Shown: positions 16,637 through 26,105, counted from the first letter of the stretch. The stretch: 64,000 nucleotides of DNA from Subtercola lobariae (GCF_014640255.1 NZ_BMGP01000006.1:186001-250000), one strand, 5' to 3'. Notes: generated by a model from the letters alone, not told the origin. A program made the numbers and translations.

Positions 16637-18036
16637 CTGACCCAGCCAGCCCCGTCACAGAAGCGTCGCCGCTCGTGCAGGCCGACCCGCGCCCCACGAG
16701 GCGCATCCGCGTGCCCGAAAAGCTGCGCAACCTCGAGATTTTCTTACTCGTCTTCGCCTGCGTCATCAACGCCAGCGCTGTCATTCTCGTGCAGTTAGGC
16801 GCGCTCGGGCATGTCGACTTCGGCCAGCTCGTTCTGCTCGGCGCCGGCCTCTCGGTTCTCGTCATCGGCATGCACATCGCCCTGCGGTTCGTGGCGCCGA
16901 ACGCCGACCCGTTTCTCTTGCCCATCGCCGCCTTACTCAATGGCATCGGCATCGCCGAGATCTATCGCATCGACATCGAACAGGGCGTCTCGGGGTGGGA
17001 CAGCACGGGCGAACGCCAGGTGGTGTGGAGCGCGGTCGCCATCATCATCGCCCTCGTCGTGATCATCGCCTTACGAAACCACCGCGTTCTTCAGCGCTAC
17101 ACCTACGTGTTCATGGTGATTTCGGGCGTACTTCTGCTGCTGCCGATCTTGCCCGGCATCGGCCGCGAAATTTACGGGGCGCGCGTCTGGATCGGCATCG
17201 GCCCGTTCTCGTTTCAGCCCGGTGAGGTGGCGAAGATCGCACTCGCCATCTTCTTCGCCGGCTACCTCGTCTCACGCCGAGACAGCCTGTCGATGGTCGG
17301 GCGCAAATTTCTCGGCATGCGTTTTCCGCGTGCTCGCGATCTCGGCCCGATTCTGGTCATCTGGGCCGCATCGATGGCCGTCATCATCTTTCAGCACGAC
17401 CTCGGCACCGCCCTGTTGTACTTCGGCCTCTTCGTCGTCATGCTCTACGTGGCCACCGCGCGCCTCAGCTGGGTCATCATCGGCTTCGTGCTGTTTCTCG
17501 GCGGCGCCCTCATCGCCAGCCAAGTACTGACCTACGTGAACGACCGGTTCGCGAACTGGCTGAACCCGTTCGATCCGGTGAACTACGACGCCATCGGCGG
17601 CAGCTACCAGCTCGTGCAGGGCCTCTTCGGCCTCGCCAACGGCGGCCTCATCGGCACCGGGCTCGGCCAGGGCAGCCCGGCGATCACACCGCTGGCACAG
17701 AGCGACTACATCGTGGCGAGCATCGGCGAAGAACTGGGCATGGCCGGCCTCTTCGCCATTCTCTGCCTCTACCTGTTGTTCATCGCCCGCGGCCTGCGCA
17801 TCAGCTTTTCGGGCACCGACGACTTCGGCCGACTGCTCGGCGTGGGCCTGACCTTCGTGGTCGCGCTTCAGTGCTTCATTGTCATCGGCGGGGTCACTCG
17901 CGTCATTCCGCTCACCGGCCTCACCACGCCGTTCTTAGCGGCCGGTGGCTCGTCGCTGGTGGCCAACTGGATCATCGTCGCCCTCCTTCTGCGCCTGTCA
18001 GACACAGTTCGCAGTCAGCCAAGGCTGGTGGTGTAG
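16633..18036 (+). CDS. rodA: SEDS peptidoglycan polymerase RodA (FtsW/RodA/SpoVE family)
   Basis: The 467-residue protein has about 12 membrane helices and conserved SEDS features: ARVWIGIGPFSFQPGEVAKIALAIFFA, QHDLGTALLYFG, GTGLGQGSP, IGEELGMAGL and LPLTGLTTPFLAAGGSS-like ending (IPLTGLTTPFLAAGGSSL). RodA polymerises lipid II glycan strands for wall elongation, paired with the class B PBP encoded just downstream. It sits in the fhaA-pknB operon with a 4-bp overlap with pstP. Confidence 0.94.
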   Translation: MTDPASPVTEASPLVQADPRPTRRIRVPEKLRNLEIFLLVFACVINASAVILVQLGALGHVDFGQLVLLGAGLSVLVIGMHIALRFVAPNADPFLLPIAALLNGIGIAEIYRIDIEQGVSGWDSTGERQVVWSAVAIIIALVVIIALRNHRVLQRYTYVFMVISGVLLLLPILPGIGREIYGARVWIGIGPFSFQPGEVAKIALAIFFAGYLVSRRDSLSMVGRKFLGMRFPRARDLGPILVIWAASMAVIIFQHDLGTALLYFGLFVVMLYVATARLSWVIIGFVLFLGGALIASQVLTYVNDRFANWLNPFDPVNYDAIGGSYQLVQGLFGLANGGLIGTGLGQGSPAITPLAQSDYIVASIGEELGMAGLFAILCLYLLFIARGLRISFSGTDDFGRLLGVGLTFVVALQCFIVIGGVTRVIPLTGLTTPFLAAGGSSLVANWIIVALLLRLSDTVRSQPRLVV

Positions 18037-18040
18037 CCCT

Positions 18041-19498
18041 ATGAACCGTGAACTCAAGCGCGTGACCATCGTCATCCTGGCGATGTTCGCCACCCTGTTT
18101 CTGTCTGTCACCACGATTCAGTTCTTCTCAGCGGATGCTCTGGCCAACGACTCCCGTAACGCACGCACCATCTACGCGAGTTACTCGAAGCAACGCGGGC
18201 CCATCTTGGTGCAAGGGCAGCCCATTGCGCAGTCGGTGCCCTCCGACGATCAGTACAAGTACCAGCGCACCTACTCGAATGGTCCGCTCTACAGCGCGGT
18301 CACCGGTTACTACACGCTCGACCAGGGCTCGAGCGGAATCGAGTCTGCCCTGAACGATGAACTCGCCGGCACCTCGGGCTCGCAATTCTTGAGCCAGCTG
18401 AACAGCATCGTCACGGGTCAGAACCCGCAAGGGGCATCCGTCGAACTCACCATCGACCCGAAGATTCAGCAGGCCGCGTATGACGCGCTCGGCTCGCAGC
18501 AGGGCGCGGTTATCGCCGTCGAGCCGAAAACAGGGCGCATTCTCGCCATGGTCTCGAAGCCCGACTACGACCCGAACGCCCTCGCGGTGCACGATACCGA
18601 CCAGGTCATCAACACCTACAACACCCTGAACACCGACCCGAACCAGCCGCTCATCAACCGCACGCTCGGGGGCAACCTCGACCCGCCCGGTTCGACGTTC
18701 AAAATCGTCACCTCGTCAGCGGCGCTGCAGAACGCGAACCTGCCGGCAGACCACCAGCTTCCGAACCTCTCGGGGTACCAGCTGCCGAACAGCACCAACG
18801 TCGTGAGCAACGCCGGTGGTGGCACCTGCGGCCCCGGCGACACGGTGTCGATCGAGACGGCCTTCGTGCTCTCATGCAACATTCCGATGGCCGAACTGGG
18901 CGTCGAAATGGGGCAGAAAGACCTCACCGATATGGCGAACGCGTACGGGTACAACTCGGGTTTCGACTCGCCCATCCCCGTTGAGGCCAGCCAGTTTCCG
19001 CCGCTCAAAAACGACCCGGCCCAACTCGCCCTCTCGTCGTTCGGTCAATCCAATGTGCGGTCGTCGCCCATGCAGATCGTCGAGCAGTCGATGGCCGTCG
19101 CGAACGGCGGGGTGATCATGCAGCCGAACCTGGTCGACACCATTTCGGCACCAGATTTGACCGTTTTGCAGCAATTCCAGCCGAAAACGCTGAACACACC
19201 TATCACTTCGGTAACAGCTTCGACACTTTCATCGTGGATGGTCGAGGCCGTCAATTCCGGAGCGGCGACTAATGCAAGAATAGACGGAGTCAGTGTGGCC
19301 GGTAAGACAGGAACTGCGGAGAACGGGACGGGCGATCCGTACACTCTCTGGTTCACAGGATTCGCTCCTGCAGACAACCCCCAGGTTGCCGTTGCAGTAG
19401 TGGTACAAAATGGCGGCGGACTAGGCGAATCCGGAACCGGCAACGACGTTGCGGCTCCGATCGCCAAAAAAGTACTTGAGGCGGTGCTGAATAAATGA
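18041..19498 (+). CDS. pbpA: Class B penicillin-binding protein PbpA
   Basis: From the ATG at 18041, 4 nt after rodA, the protein has 485 residues: short cytoplasmic N-terminus MNRELKRV, one membrane anchor ([21 protein letters not shown]), a pedestal domain and a transpeptidase domain with the three active-site motifs STFK (SxxK), SCN (SxN) and KTGTAE (KTG). It crosslinks peptide stems in wall made by RodA. A frame-open upstream extension of 32 residues lies inside rodA and is unlikely to be used. The last 4 bp overlap pknA. Confidence 0.95.
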   Translation: MNRELKRVTIVILAMFATLFLSVTTIQFFSADALANDSRNARTIYASYSKQRGPILVQGQPIAQSVPSDDQYKYQRTYSNGPLYSAVTGYYTLDQGSSGIESALNDELAGTSGSQFLSQLNSIVTGQNPQGASVELTIDPKIQQAAYDALGSQQGAVIAVEPKTGRILAMVSKPDYDPNALAVHDTDQVINTYNTLNTDPNQPLINRTLGGNLDPPGSTFKIVTSSAALQNANLPADHQLPNLSGYQLPNSTNVVSNAGGGTCGPGDTVSIETAFVLSCNIPMAELGVEMGQKDLTDMANAYGYNSGFDSPIPVEASQFPPLKNDPAQLALSSFGQSNVRSSPMQIVEQSMAVANGGVIMQPNLVDTISAPDLTVLQQFQPKTLNTPITSVTASTLSSWMVEAVNSGAATNARIDGVSVAGKTGTAENGTGDPYTLWFTGFAPADNPQVAVAVVVQNGGGLGESGTGNDVAAPIAKKVLEAVLNK

Positions 19499-21267
19499 GA
19501 CCCACAGCAGGGCTCACCTTCGGGGGAAGGTACGAGTTGTCGACGCGTATCGCGATCGGCGGCATGGGCGAGGTGTGGCAAGCAACCGACCTGGTTATCG
19601 GCCGCAACGTGGCCATCAAGATCTTGAAAGACGAATACCTGGGCGACCCAGGCTTTCTCGAGCGATTCCGGGCAGAGGCCAGGCACGCCGCACTCGTCAA
19701 CCACGAGGGAATCGCGAACGTCTTCGACTACGGCGAAGAAGAGGGCAGTGCCTACCTCGTCATGGAGCTCGTTCCGGGTGAAGCGCTGTCGGTCATCCTG
19801 GAGCGCGAGCACGTGCTCTCGACCGACCGCGTTCTCGACATCATCGCGCAGACCGCATCTGCACTTCAGGCCGCGCACAACGCGGGCCTCGTGCACCGCG
19901 ACATCAAGCCCGGCAACCTGCTGATCACTCCAGACGGCCGAGTCAAGATCACCGACTTCGGAATCGCCCGCATCGCCGACCAGGTGCCACTCACCGCAAC
20001 CGGTCAGGTCATGGGCACCGTGCAGTACCTCTCGCCCGAGCAGGCCAGCGGCCAGTCTGCTTCGTCGACGACAGACATCTATTCCCTCGGCATCGTCGCC
20101 TACGAATGCCTCGCCGGCAAGCGCCCGTTCAGCGGTGAGTCGCAGGTTGCCATTGCAATGGCGCAGATCAACGATGCCCCGCCCGAGTTGCCGGTGACCA
20201 TCGCCGAGCCCGTGCGAAACCTCGTCATGTCGTGCATCGCCAAGAAGCCTGCCGACCGGCCGGCCTCGACGGCGGCTCTCGCGCGCGCAGCCACCGCCCT
20301 TCGGCAAGGCGACATCGCTCTCGCCGCCGCCGCGGTGCCCGCCGTACTCGGTGGCCATGCACTACCACCGGCCACAGCCACGGTCATGATGCCGCAGGCC
20401 GCCGACCCCACCCAGGCGACCACCGTGCTCGGTGCCGCGGGCGGCGCAGCAACGGGCGGCCCCACCACGGCAAGCCTCACCGCCACCGATCCCGACGCCG
20501 AAGACCCCACAAAGAAGAAAAAGCGTAGCCCGTGGACCTGGCCGCTCATTGTTCTCATCATCATTCTCGCCCTGGTGCTCGTCGGCACGATCATCGCGCT
20601 CACCACCAACAACAAGGGCAACACCGCTCCCACCCCGTCGCCGTCTACGCAAAGCGCGACGCCGACGCCCACGCCTACCCCGACGCCCACCACCACGCCC
20701 ACCTCGAACACCGTTGTGGTCAACGAAAAAGACCTCATCGGCAAGACCTTCGATGCCGCGGCTGCGGTTTTGCAGGCTCAAGGCCTCGGCGCGAACCGTG
20801 TCGTCAAGAACGCCGCCCCGAGCACCGACCAGGTCGATGTCGTCTACCAGGCCAGCCCGGTGGGCAATGTGACAAAGGGCACCACGATCGACCTCACCGT
20901 CTATGGTGATGCGGTCACGCCGCCCGCGCCCACCTCGACACCCACCGCGACTCCGGCGAAGGTCGTCGCCAACGCCACATTCGTAGTGAGCTGGGCGGCC
21001 TACAGCTGCCCCTCGGGTTACAACCTCACCAGCTACGATCTCGACCCCGGCACGGCCACAGTGGCGGTTCCGCCCGGAGCCAACCCGCAGGCCACGTTGA
21101 TCGCACCGTCTACGGCGCAAGACATCAACATCTCGTACAAAGTGACCTGCACCGCGAATGGAGCGTCGTCAGGGCTGCAGTCGGCCTCATCGCCGGCCCT
21201 CAAGCTCACCATCACGGCCGCAACCCCGCCAACGTCACCCGCACCCGCAGCCGACCCCTCGAAATAG
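19495..21267 (+). CDS. pknA: Serine/threonine protein kinase PknA-like, with one PASTA domain
   Basis: The 590-residue kinase has a Hanks-type domain (residues about 12-275): GGMGEVW P-loop, catalytic Lys42 in [15 protein letters not shown] with Asp136, DFG at 154-156 and a [10 protein letters not shown] activation segment. After an Ala/Thr-rich juxtamembrane region come a membrane helix near residue 345-368 and a TPTPTP linker. One PASTA repeat ([18 protein letters not shown]...) and a beta-rich C-terminal domain of about 90 residues follow. Mycobacterial PknA lacks PASTA repeats, so this outer part is an addition. Position in the operon supports PknA. Confidence 0.9.
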   Translation: MRPTAGLTFGGRYELSTRIAIGGMGEVWQATDLVIGRNVAIKILKDEYLGDPGFLERFRAEARHAALVNHEGIANVFDYGEEEGSAYLVMELVPGEALSVILEREHVLSTDRVLDIIAQTASALQAAHNAGLVHRDIKPGNLLITPDGRVKITDFGIARIADQVPLTATGQVMGTVQYLSPEQASGQSASSTTDIYSLGIVAYECLAGKRPFSGESQVAIAMAQINDAPPELPVTIAEPVRNLVMSCIAKKPADRPASTAALARAATALRQGDIALAAAAVPAVLGGHALPPATATVMMPQAADPTQATTVLGAAGGAATGGPTTASLTATDPDAEDPTKKKKRSPWTWPLIVLIIILALVLVGTIIALTTNNKGNTAPTPSPSTQSATPTPTPTPTPTTTPTSNTVVVNEKDLIGKTFDAAAAVLQAQGLGANRVVKNAAPSTDQVDVVYQASPVGNVTKGTTIDLTVYGDAVTPPAPTSTPTATPAKVVANATFVVSWAAYSCPSGYNLTSYDLDPGTATVAVPPGANPQATLIAPSTAQDINISYKVTCTANGASSGLQSASSPALKLTITAATPPTSPAPAADPSK

Positions 21268-21328
21268 ATCTTCCATCACCGCATCACCCGACTCTGGACC
21301 ATCAACCAGCCGAACCAGGAGCCCCACC

Positions 21329-23032
21329 GTGACCGATGACAATCGCCTCCTCGCTGGGCGATATCGCATTGGTGACATCATCGGGCGTGGCGGTATGTCG
21401 AACGTCTACGTCGGGCGCGACGAACGACTCGGCCGGCAAGTCGCCATCAAGCTGCTCAAATCGTCACTCGCCGGTGACCCCATCTTTCGCACGCGGTTTC
21501 GCCAAGAAGCTCAAGCCGCTTCACGAATGGCGCATCCCACCATCGTGCGGGTGTTCGACGCCGGCGAAGAGCGCGTCGTCGAGCCCGGTGGCGCCGAAGC
21601 CATCGTGCCGTTCATCGTCATGGAGTACGTGCAGGGCATCCTGCTCAAAGACCTGATTCGTCAAGGCCCCGTCGACCCCGCCGAAGCCGTGCGCATCACC
21701 GACGGCATCTTGACGGCGCTCGAGTACTCGCATCGCGCGGGAGTCGTGCACCGCGACATCAAGCCCGGCAACATCATGCTCACGAACTCCGGCCAGGTCA
21801 AGGTCATGGATTTCGGCATCGCCCGGGCCATCTCCGACTCCTCGGCCACGGTGGCACAGACCACGGCCATACTCGGCACCGCTCAGTACTTCTCGCCCGA
21901 GCAGGCCAGGGGCGAGTCAGTGGATGCCCGTACCGACCTCTACTCCACCGGCATCGTGTTGTTCGAGCTTCTCACCGGCCGCGCACCGTTTCGCGGCGAG
22001 ACGCCCGTGGCCGTGGCCTACCAGCACGTCAGCGAAGCCCCCGTTGCACCGAGCTCCGTCAACCCGAAAGTGTCGCCGGCCCTCGACCAGGTCGTGGCGC
22101 ATGCCCTGGCAAAAGACCGGTTCGCTCGTTTTCAGAGTGCGGCCGACTTCAAAACCGACCTGCAGATCGCCGGTGCCGGCAAGATTCCGTCAAAACGGCT
22201 GCCTGCCGAAGACTTTCAGGCCTCGCTCTTCGGCGCTCCGCCCACGCTCACCTCTGGGTCTGATTCTGCCCTGACGCAGCTGGCCGGTGACGACGAGTAC
22301 GCGGTTCGCACGCAGTCGCGCCCACCCGTCATCTGGATCTGGGCGGGAATCGCGAGCGTCGCCGTCATTCTCATCGCCATTCTGTTCTGGGTTTTCAGCC
22401 TTCGCGAAACCTCGATCATGCCCGTCTCATCTCGGCAGATTCCTGTCGTCGCTGGCCAGACATACGACAGCGCGAATGCGACATTGCAACAGCTGAATCT
22501 CGTAACGCAGCGCTTCGACAAGAACGACCCCACCATTCCCGCCGGCGACGTCATCAACACCGACCCGCCCGCCGGCACCATCGTGCAACCTCAGACGCTG
22601 ATCAGCGTGTACGTCTCACTCGGCAAACAGACGGTGGCGCTGCCTGACTTCGCTGGAAGCACTGTGGCCGATGCCACCCCGAAAGTCACCGCGCTCGGCC
22701 TTCTGGTCGGTTCGACGACCAAACAGAATTCTCCGACCGTGCCGGCCGACGTCATCATCAGCTCGAGCCCGGCGGCCGGCACCCAGAGTTTCGTCGGTGA
22801 CACGATCAACTTCGTCGTCTCGAATGGTCTTGTGACGGTTCCCGACACCACCGGTCAGCCGCGCAAAGACGCAATGACCTCACTGCAGGCCCTCAACCTG
22901 ACCGTGAACACCGATGCCGATTCGACGTGTGCCGCCCAGTCGGGTGACCCGGTGACCAAGCAATCGCTCCAGCCCGGCGACAATCCACAGGGCTCGACCA
23001 TAACGCTCACCTATTGCACGGGCAAGAGCTAG
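21329..23032 (+). CDS. pknB: Serine/threonine protein kinase PknB with three PASTA domains
   Basis: From the GTG at 21329, preceded by AGGAG at 7 nt, the protein has 567 residues. The kinase domain (about 11-275) has GRGGMSNVY, Lys41 in [21 protein letters not shown] and GTAQYFSPEQ. A membrane helix (VIWIWAGIASVAVILIAILFWVF) follows at about 330-352, then three PASTA repeats beginning IPVVAGQTYD, VALPDFAGST and VTVPDTTGQP, which bind muropeptides or lipid II. PknB is the main sensor kinase of wall growth, acting on CwlM, FhaA and MurJ-linked factors. It ends the operon and is convergent with the trpG-like gene. Confidence 0.95.
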   Translation: MTDDNRLLAGRYRIGDIIGRGGMSNVYVGRDERLGRQVAIKLLKSSLAGDPIFRTRFRQEAQAASRMAHPTIVRVFDAGEERVVEPGGAEAIVPFIVMEYVQGILLKDLIRQGPVDPAEAVRITDGILTALEYSHRAGVVHRDIKPGNIMLTNSGQVKVMDFGIARAISDSSATVAQTTAILGTAQYFSPEQARGESVDARTDLYSTGIVLFELLTGRAPFRGETPVAVAYQHVSEAPVAPSSVNPKVSPALDQVVAHALAKDRFARFQSAADFKTDLQIAGAGKIPSKRLPAEDFQASLFGAPPTLTSGSDSALTQLAGDDEYAVRTQSRPPVIWIWAGIASVAVILIAILFWVFSLRETSIMPVSSRQIPVVAGQTYDSANATLQQLNLVTQRFDKNDPTIPAGDVINTDPPAGTIVQPQTLISVYVSLGKQTVALPDFAGSTVADATPKVTALGLLVGSTTKQNSPTVPADVIISSSPAAGTQSFVGDTINFVVSNGLVTVPDTTGQPRKDAMTSLQALNLTVNTDADSTCAAQSGDPVTKQSLQPGDNPQGSTITLTYCTGKS

Positions 23033-23044
23033 CGAAACCGAACC

Positions 23045-23683
23045 CTACGAAGCGGTAACCAGCGGGCTCAGCGTTGCCGCGGCATCCTGAGCAGACGGCA
23101 ACCCTGCCACCGCCAGCCAGTTCGCGAGCATCTGATAACCGCCCTCGGTGAGCACCGATTCCGGGTGAAATTGCACGCCGTAGATGGGGGCGCTTTCGTG
23201 CCGCAACCCCATGATGACGCCGCCCTCTGTGCGAGAGGTGACCACGAGCGAATCAGGCACAGTACCGTCGACGACGGCCAGCGAGTGGTATCGGGTAGCA
23301 GTGAAGTTCTGAGCAACTCCCTCGTAGAAGGCACTGTCGTCGTGCACAATCACCGAGGTCTTGCCGTGCATCAGCTCTTCGGCGTTGGTGACCGTGGCCC
23401 CCATCGCCTCGGCAATCGCCTGGTGGCCGAGGCACACACCGAGCAACGGCTTCTGACTCTCGAGCGCAGCGAGCACGACCGCGATCGAGACACCGGCTTC
23501 TGACGGCTTTCCTGGCCCAGGAGAAATCAGCACAGCGTCGTACGTGTCGACTGCGGCAGCAGCGTCGTCGGGCGAAAACGCGTCGTTACGCAGCACGGTG
23601 GTCTCGGCGCCGAGCTGATGCAGGTAGCCGTTCAGCGTGTAGACGAAGCTGTCGTAGTTGTCAATGACGAGCACGTGAGTCAT
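23045..23683 (-). CDS. trpG: Glutamine amidotransferase of anthranilate / aminodeoxychorismate synthase
   Basis: The 212-residue class I amidotransferase has VLVIDNYDSFVYTL at the start, the oxyanion loop SPGPGKPSEAG, the nucleophile Cys in LLGVCLGHQAI, and the His-Glu pair in FHPESVLTEGG. It releases ammonia from glutamine for TrpE or PabB, making anthranilate or aminodeoxychorismate. No partner gene is nearby, so it could serve tryptophan, folate or both; the same orphan gene sits next to pknB across Actinobacteria. Its ATG overlaps the stop of the upstream small membrane gene. Confidence 0.92.
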   Translation of the reverse strand: MTHVLVIDNYDSFVYTLNGYLHQLGAETTVLRNDAFSPDDAAAAVDTYDAVLISPGPGKPSEAGVSIAVVLAALESQKPLLGVCLGHQAIAEAMGATVTNAEELMHGKTSVIVHDDSAFYEGVAQNFTATRYHSLAVVDGTVPDSLVVTSRTEGGVIMGLRHESAPIYGVQFHPESVLTEGGYQMLANWLAVAGLPSAQDAAATLSPLVTAS

Positions 23684-23841
23684 TGGTTAACCGTAACCGG
23701 TTGGCTGGGGGTCAGCAGCCCGTCGACCCACGGAAAAACCCAGGTCGAAAGCACGAACAGCAGCACGGCGAGTGCTACGAGAAGAATCAGGATGCGCGCC
23801 CACACCGGCCCGGGCAAGACCCGCCACAACGCTCCGTACAC
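23680..23841 (-). CDS. Conserved 53-residue membrane protein between srtE and trpG
   Basis: A short gene starts with GTG at 23841 and encodes 53 residues: MYGALWRVLPGPVWARI, one hydrophobic helix (LILLVALAVLLFVLSTWVFPWV) and a polar tail ending VTVNQ. The pattern ALWRVLPGP...TWVFPWV is the one I recall for a tiny membrane protein found at this place in many actinobacterial genomes. It starts 2 nt after the sortase stop, and its stop TGA overlaps the trpG ATG, so all three are translated from one mRNA. The function is unknown; a role with the sortase is possible. Confidence 0.78.
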   Translation of the reverse strand: MYGALWRVLPGPVWARILILLVALAVLLFVLSTWVFPWVDGLLTPSQPVTVNQ

Positions 23842-23843
23842 GG

Positions 23844-24773
23844 CTATGCGCCCTTTCCACTGATGCCGGCGATCTCCGCCGGTGCTCCGGCGCTGCGCGG
23901 GGTGAACGACTCCAGTACCCCGTACGCGATGATGCGCTCGGAGGCGATGTAGAGCGGGTTGCAGCTCGTGAGCGTGATCAGTCGGTCGGTGGGCGCAGCG
24001 TCGGGCACTTGAGGAACAGAGCTCAGCACATCTACGCCGTCGGGGCTCACATACTCGAGGTCGCGAAAACGGTAGGTGTACCAGCCGTCTTGCGTTTCGA
24101 TGTAAATGGGGTCGCCCACTTGCAGCTCATTGATCTTGATGAACGGGCTGCCCCAACCATCGCGGTGTGCGGCGATAGCAAAGTTGCCCATGTCTCCCGG
24201 CATCTGGCTTTGTTCGTAGTGGCCCGCGCCCCCCGCATTGAGCACGGTCTTCGCGTCGACACCTTGCGAGATGGTGCGCTTGTAGTCGGCACCGAATCGG
24301 GGAACGTAGAGCACCGCGAACTGTTTCGTCTCTGCGGGAGCCGCCATCACCACAGGAGCTGCACCCGACGTGGTGCCCGAATCGGCGGGGGCGGTAGGTG
24401 AGGCGGTGTTCACCGGGGCGGTCGGGCCGACGGTCGATGCACTCCAACTCTGCGAAAGCCCAGACGCATCGTTGGTCTGCGTGCTGTTCAAGGCGATGCC
24501 CTGAATCCATAGCTGCCAGCCGAGAAAGAGAAAAACCAGAACACCGGTGGTAATCAGAACTTCGCCGGCAACGCCGATGATCGAGCGAACCAACGAACTG
24601 CGGCCTGTGGGGCTCTCGCCACCGGAGTCGCCAGCCGAGTCGTCACTGGAGTCATCTCCAGAGCCGTCACCGCCGCGCGAACCATCGCCGCGGCCACGAC
24701 GGAGGTCGGCGCGTTGCGAACGACGAGTCGGAACCTCGTCAGAAGGTGAGTTTTGCTCTGGCACGGCATCCAT
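23844..24773 (-). CDS. srtE: Class E sortase
   Basis: The 309-residue protein has a long acidic, disordered N-terminus (Asp/Ser/Gly-rich, residues 1-60), a membrane anchor (about 66-90), a linker, and a sortase fold with the catalytic triad His203 (AAHRDGWGS), Cys271 (TLTSCNP) and Arg280 (ASERIIAYG). Class E sortases of high-GC Gram-positives prefer LAxTG over LPxTG signals and attach proteins to peptidoglycan. The phosphoesterase at 2641-4539 carries LASTG and is a candidate substrate. TLTSC replaces the usual TLxTC. Confidence 0.9.
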   Translation of the reverse strand: MDAVPEQNSPSDEVPTRRSQRADLRRGRGDGSRGGDGSGDDSSDDSAGDSGGESPTGRSSLVRSIIGVAGEVLITTGVLVFLFLGWQLWIQGIALNSTQTNDASGLSQSWSASTVGPTAPVNTASPTAPADSGTTSGAAPVVMAAPAETKQFAVLYVPRFGADYKRTISQGVDAKTVLNAGGAGHYEQSQMPGDMGNFAIAAHRDGWGSPFIKINELQVGDPIYIETQDGWYTYRFRDLEYVSPDGVDVLSSVPQVPDAAPTDRLITLTSCNPLYIASERIIAYGVLESFTPRSAGAPAEIAGISGKGA

Positions 24774-24856
24774 GTTACGAGGTCGAGGTGAAGCGAAGCT
24801 GAGTTACTAACAGGCTACTTCACTACGAGTTTCGACAGGCCATCAGCATTCCCAGC

Positions 24857-24862
24857 TAGAAT
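24857..24862 (+). promoter_or_regulatory. -10 hexamer TAGAAT of crgA
   Basis: TAGAAT is 7 nt from the crgA ATG. A TCGACA hexamer 19 bp upstream (24832-24837) is a possible -35. The mRNA is probably leaderless. Confidence 0.5.
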
Positions 24863-24869
24863 CATCGGC

Positions 24870-25112
24870 ATGGCCCGCGACAAGACCCGTTCCTCCCAGC
24901 AAGTCGTTCAACGTTCGAGTGACGACCAGACACCCAACCCCGTCTGGTACAAGCCCGTCATGTTCGGCTTCATGCTCGTCGGGCTCGCTTGGATCATCGT
25001 GTTCTACGTCAGCCAGGGCACGTTTCCCATTCCCGATCTCGGTAGCTGGAACATCCTCATCGGTTTCGGCGTCGCATTCATCGGGTTCTTGATGACCACT
25101 CGGTGGCGTTGA
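24870..25112 (+). CDS. crgA: Cell division protein CrgA
   Basis: The 80-residue protein has a polar N-terminus (MARDKTRSSQQVVQ), then two membrane helices (VMFGFMLVGLAWIIVFYVSQG and WNILIGFGVAFIGFLMTTRWR) joined by a short loop with FPIPDLGSWN, the typical CrgA pattern and length. CrgA sits in the divisome of Actinobacteria, contacts FtsZ, FtsI and FtsQ, and helps place the septum and wall synthesis. The neighbours srtE, trpG and pknB are its usual neighbours. Confidence 0.95.
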   Translation: MARDKTRSSQQVVQRSSDDQTPNPVWYKPVMFGFMLVGLAWIIVFYVSQGTFPIPDLGSWNILIGFGVAFIGFLMTTRWR

Positions 25113-25151
25113 CAACCCGTCGGCGCTGACCACTCGTCACGCTCGCGGGGC

Positions 25152-25169
25152 AATTACACCGGTGTAATT
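25152..25169. repeat. Perfect 18-bp palindrome in the crgA-rhomboid gap
   Basis: AATTACACCGGTGTAATT is its own reverse complement, flanked by GGGG and CCCC a few bases out. It lies in the 123-bp gap between two convergent genes. It could be a protein-binding site; no T-tract marks it as a standard terminator. A DnaA-box-like TGTGCACAA is at 25190-25198. Confidence 0.6.
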
Positions 25170-25235
25170 ATCCCCAGTGTGAATAACTCTGTGCACAACT
25201 CGGCACGGCCGGTTAGATAAACGCCTATTGAACGC

Positions 25236-26105
25236 CTAAAACGACCGAACCACGGTCAGAATTACGATCAGCGCAGCAAGCCCCACCAGCATCAGAATCT
25301 CGGTATTCTTCTGACTTCGCCGGCTGAATTGCGTGTAGATCAACCCGGTCAGCGCGCCGAAAACCAGCCCGCCGATGTAGACCTGCCACACCCCGCCGAC
25401 GATGAACGCCAGCACGAGGTTCAGCACCACCAACACGATCAGCTGCGACATATTGCCGCCCTGCTTGCGCGCGATGAAGAACAGCCCCGCAATGAGGCCG
25501 AAAATCGCTCCGGTGGCACCGATCACGGCCGTCGTGGGTGAAGCCAGGTAGTCCACGGCCACAGCGCCGCCGATTGCCGAGAAGACGTAGAGCAGCGCGA
25601 ACCGCCAGCGCCCGATCATCGGCTCGAGCATTCGCCCGAAGATATACAGCGAGAACATGTTGAACAAGATGTTCACAATGCTGAGCGGATTGTTCAGGGT
25701 GAACGGCGTCTGCACGAACGCATAGGTCAGCATTCGCCACGGTTCGAACGGAAACCCGATTCCCGGGTGCGTGTACACCGGTGCGTACAGCAGCGCCTGA
25801 GCCACCCCGAGCCCCGGAAAGAGTTCGAGCAGGTAGATGACGAGCGAGATGCCGATCAGCGCATAGGTGACCACCGGGGCAGTGGATGACCGCACCGAGG
25901 CCCGAGCGGCACGAACCAGCCGTGGCGGCCGACTGTACTGCTGACTCTGCCTGTCGCTTCTCGCACACTCGACGCAGTGCACGCCGACGGCAGCCTGCAC
26001 CTGGCACTGCGGGCAGATCGTGCGCCCGCAGCGCTGGCACAGCACAAAACTCTGCCGGTCGGGGTGCCGGTAGCAGTAGTTGTCGGGGTTATAGGGAGTT
26101 GTCAC
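25236..26105 (-). CDS. Rhomboid family membrane protein, probably catalytically inactive
   Basis: The 289-residue protein has an N-terminal zinc-ribbon-like region with Cys pairs (CYRHPD, CQRCG, CPQC, CVECAR), then six or seven membrane helices of rhomboid type with the WR motif (EPWRMLTYAF) and NILFNMFSLYIFG. The positions of all three key catalytic residues differ: Thr198 replaces the serine in GATGAIFG (normally GASG), Tyr243 replaces the histidine in VYIGGLVFG (normally AHIGG), and Asn145 replaces the first His of HxxFN; Asn149 is kept. This fits a pseudoprotease that binds membrane proteins without cutting them. The start overlaps the ppiA stop (ATGA). Confidence 0.88.
   Translation of the reverse strand: MTTPYNPDNYCYRHPDRQSFVLCQRCGRTICPQCQVQAAVGVHCVECARSDRQSQQYSRPPRLVRAARASVRSSTAPVVTYALIGISLVIYLLELFPGLGVAQALLYAPVYTHPGIGFPFEPWRMLTYAFVQTPFTLNNPLSIVNILFNMFSLYIFGRMLEPMIGRWRFALLYVFSAIGGAVAVDYLASPTTAVIGATGAIFGLIAGLFFIARKQGGNMSQLIVLVVLNLVLAFIVGGVWQVYIGGLVFGALTGLIYTQFSRRSQKNTEILMLVGLAALIVILTVVRSF

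Noticed and set aside
19045-20358. 437-codon minus-strand frame over pbpA/pknA
   Set aside because: It crosses the border of two well-supported genes on the other strand and has no domain signature.
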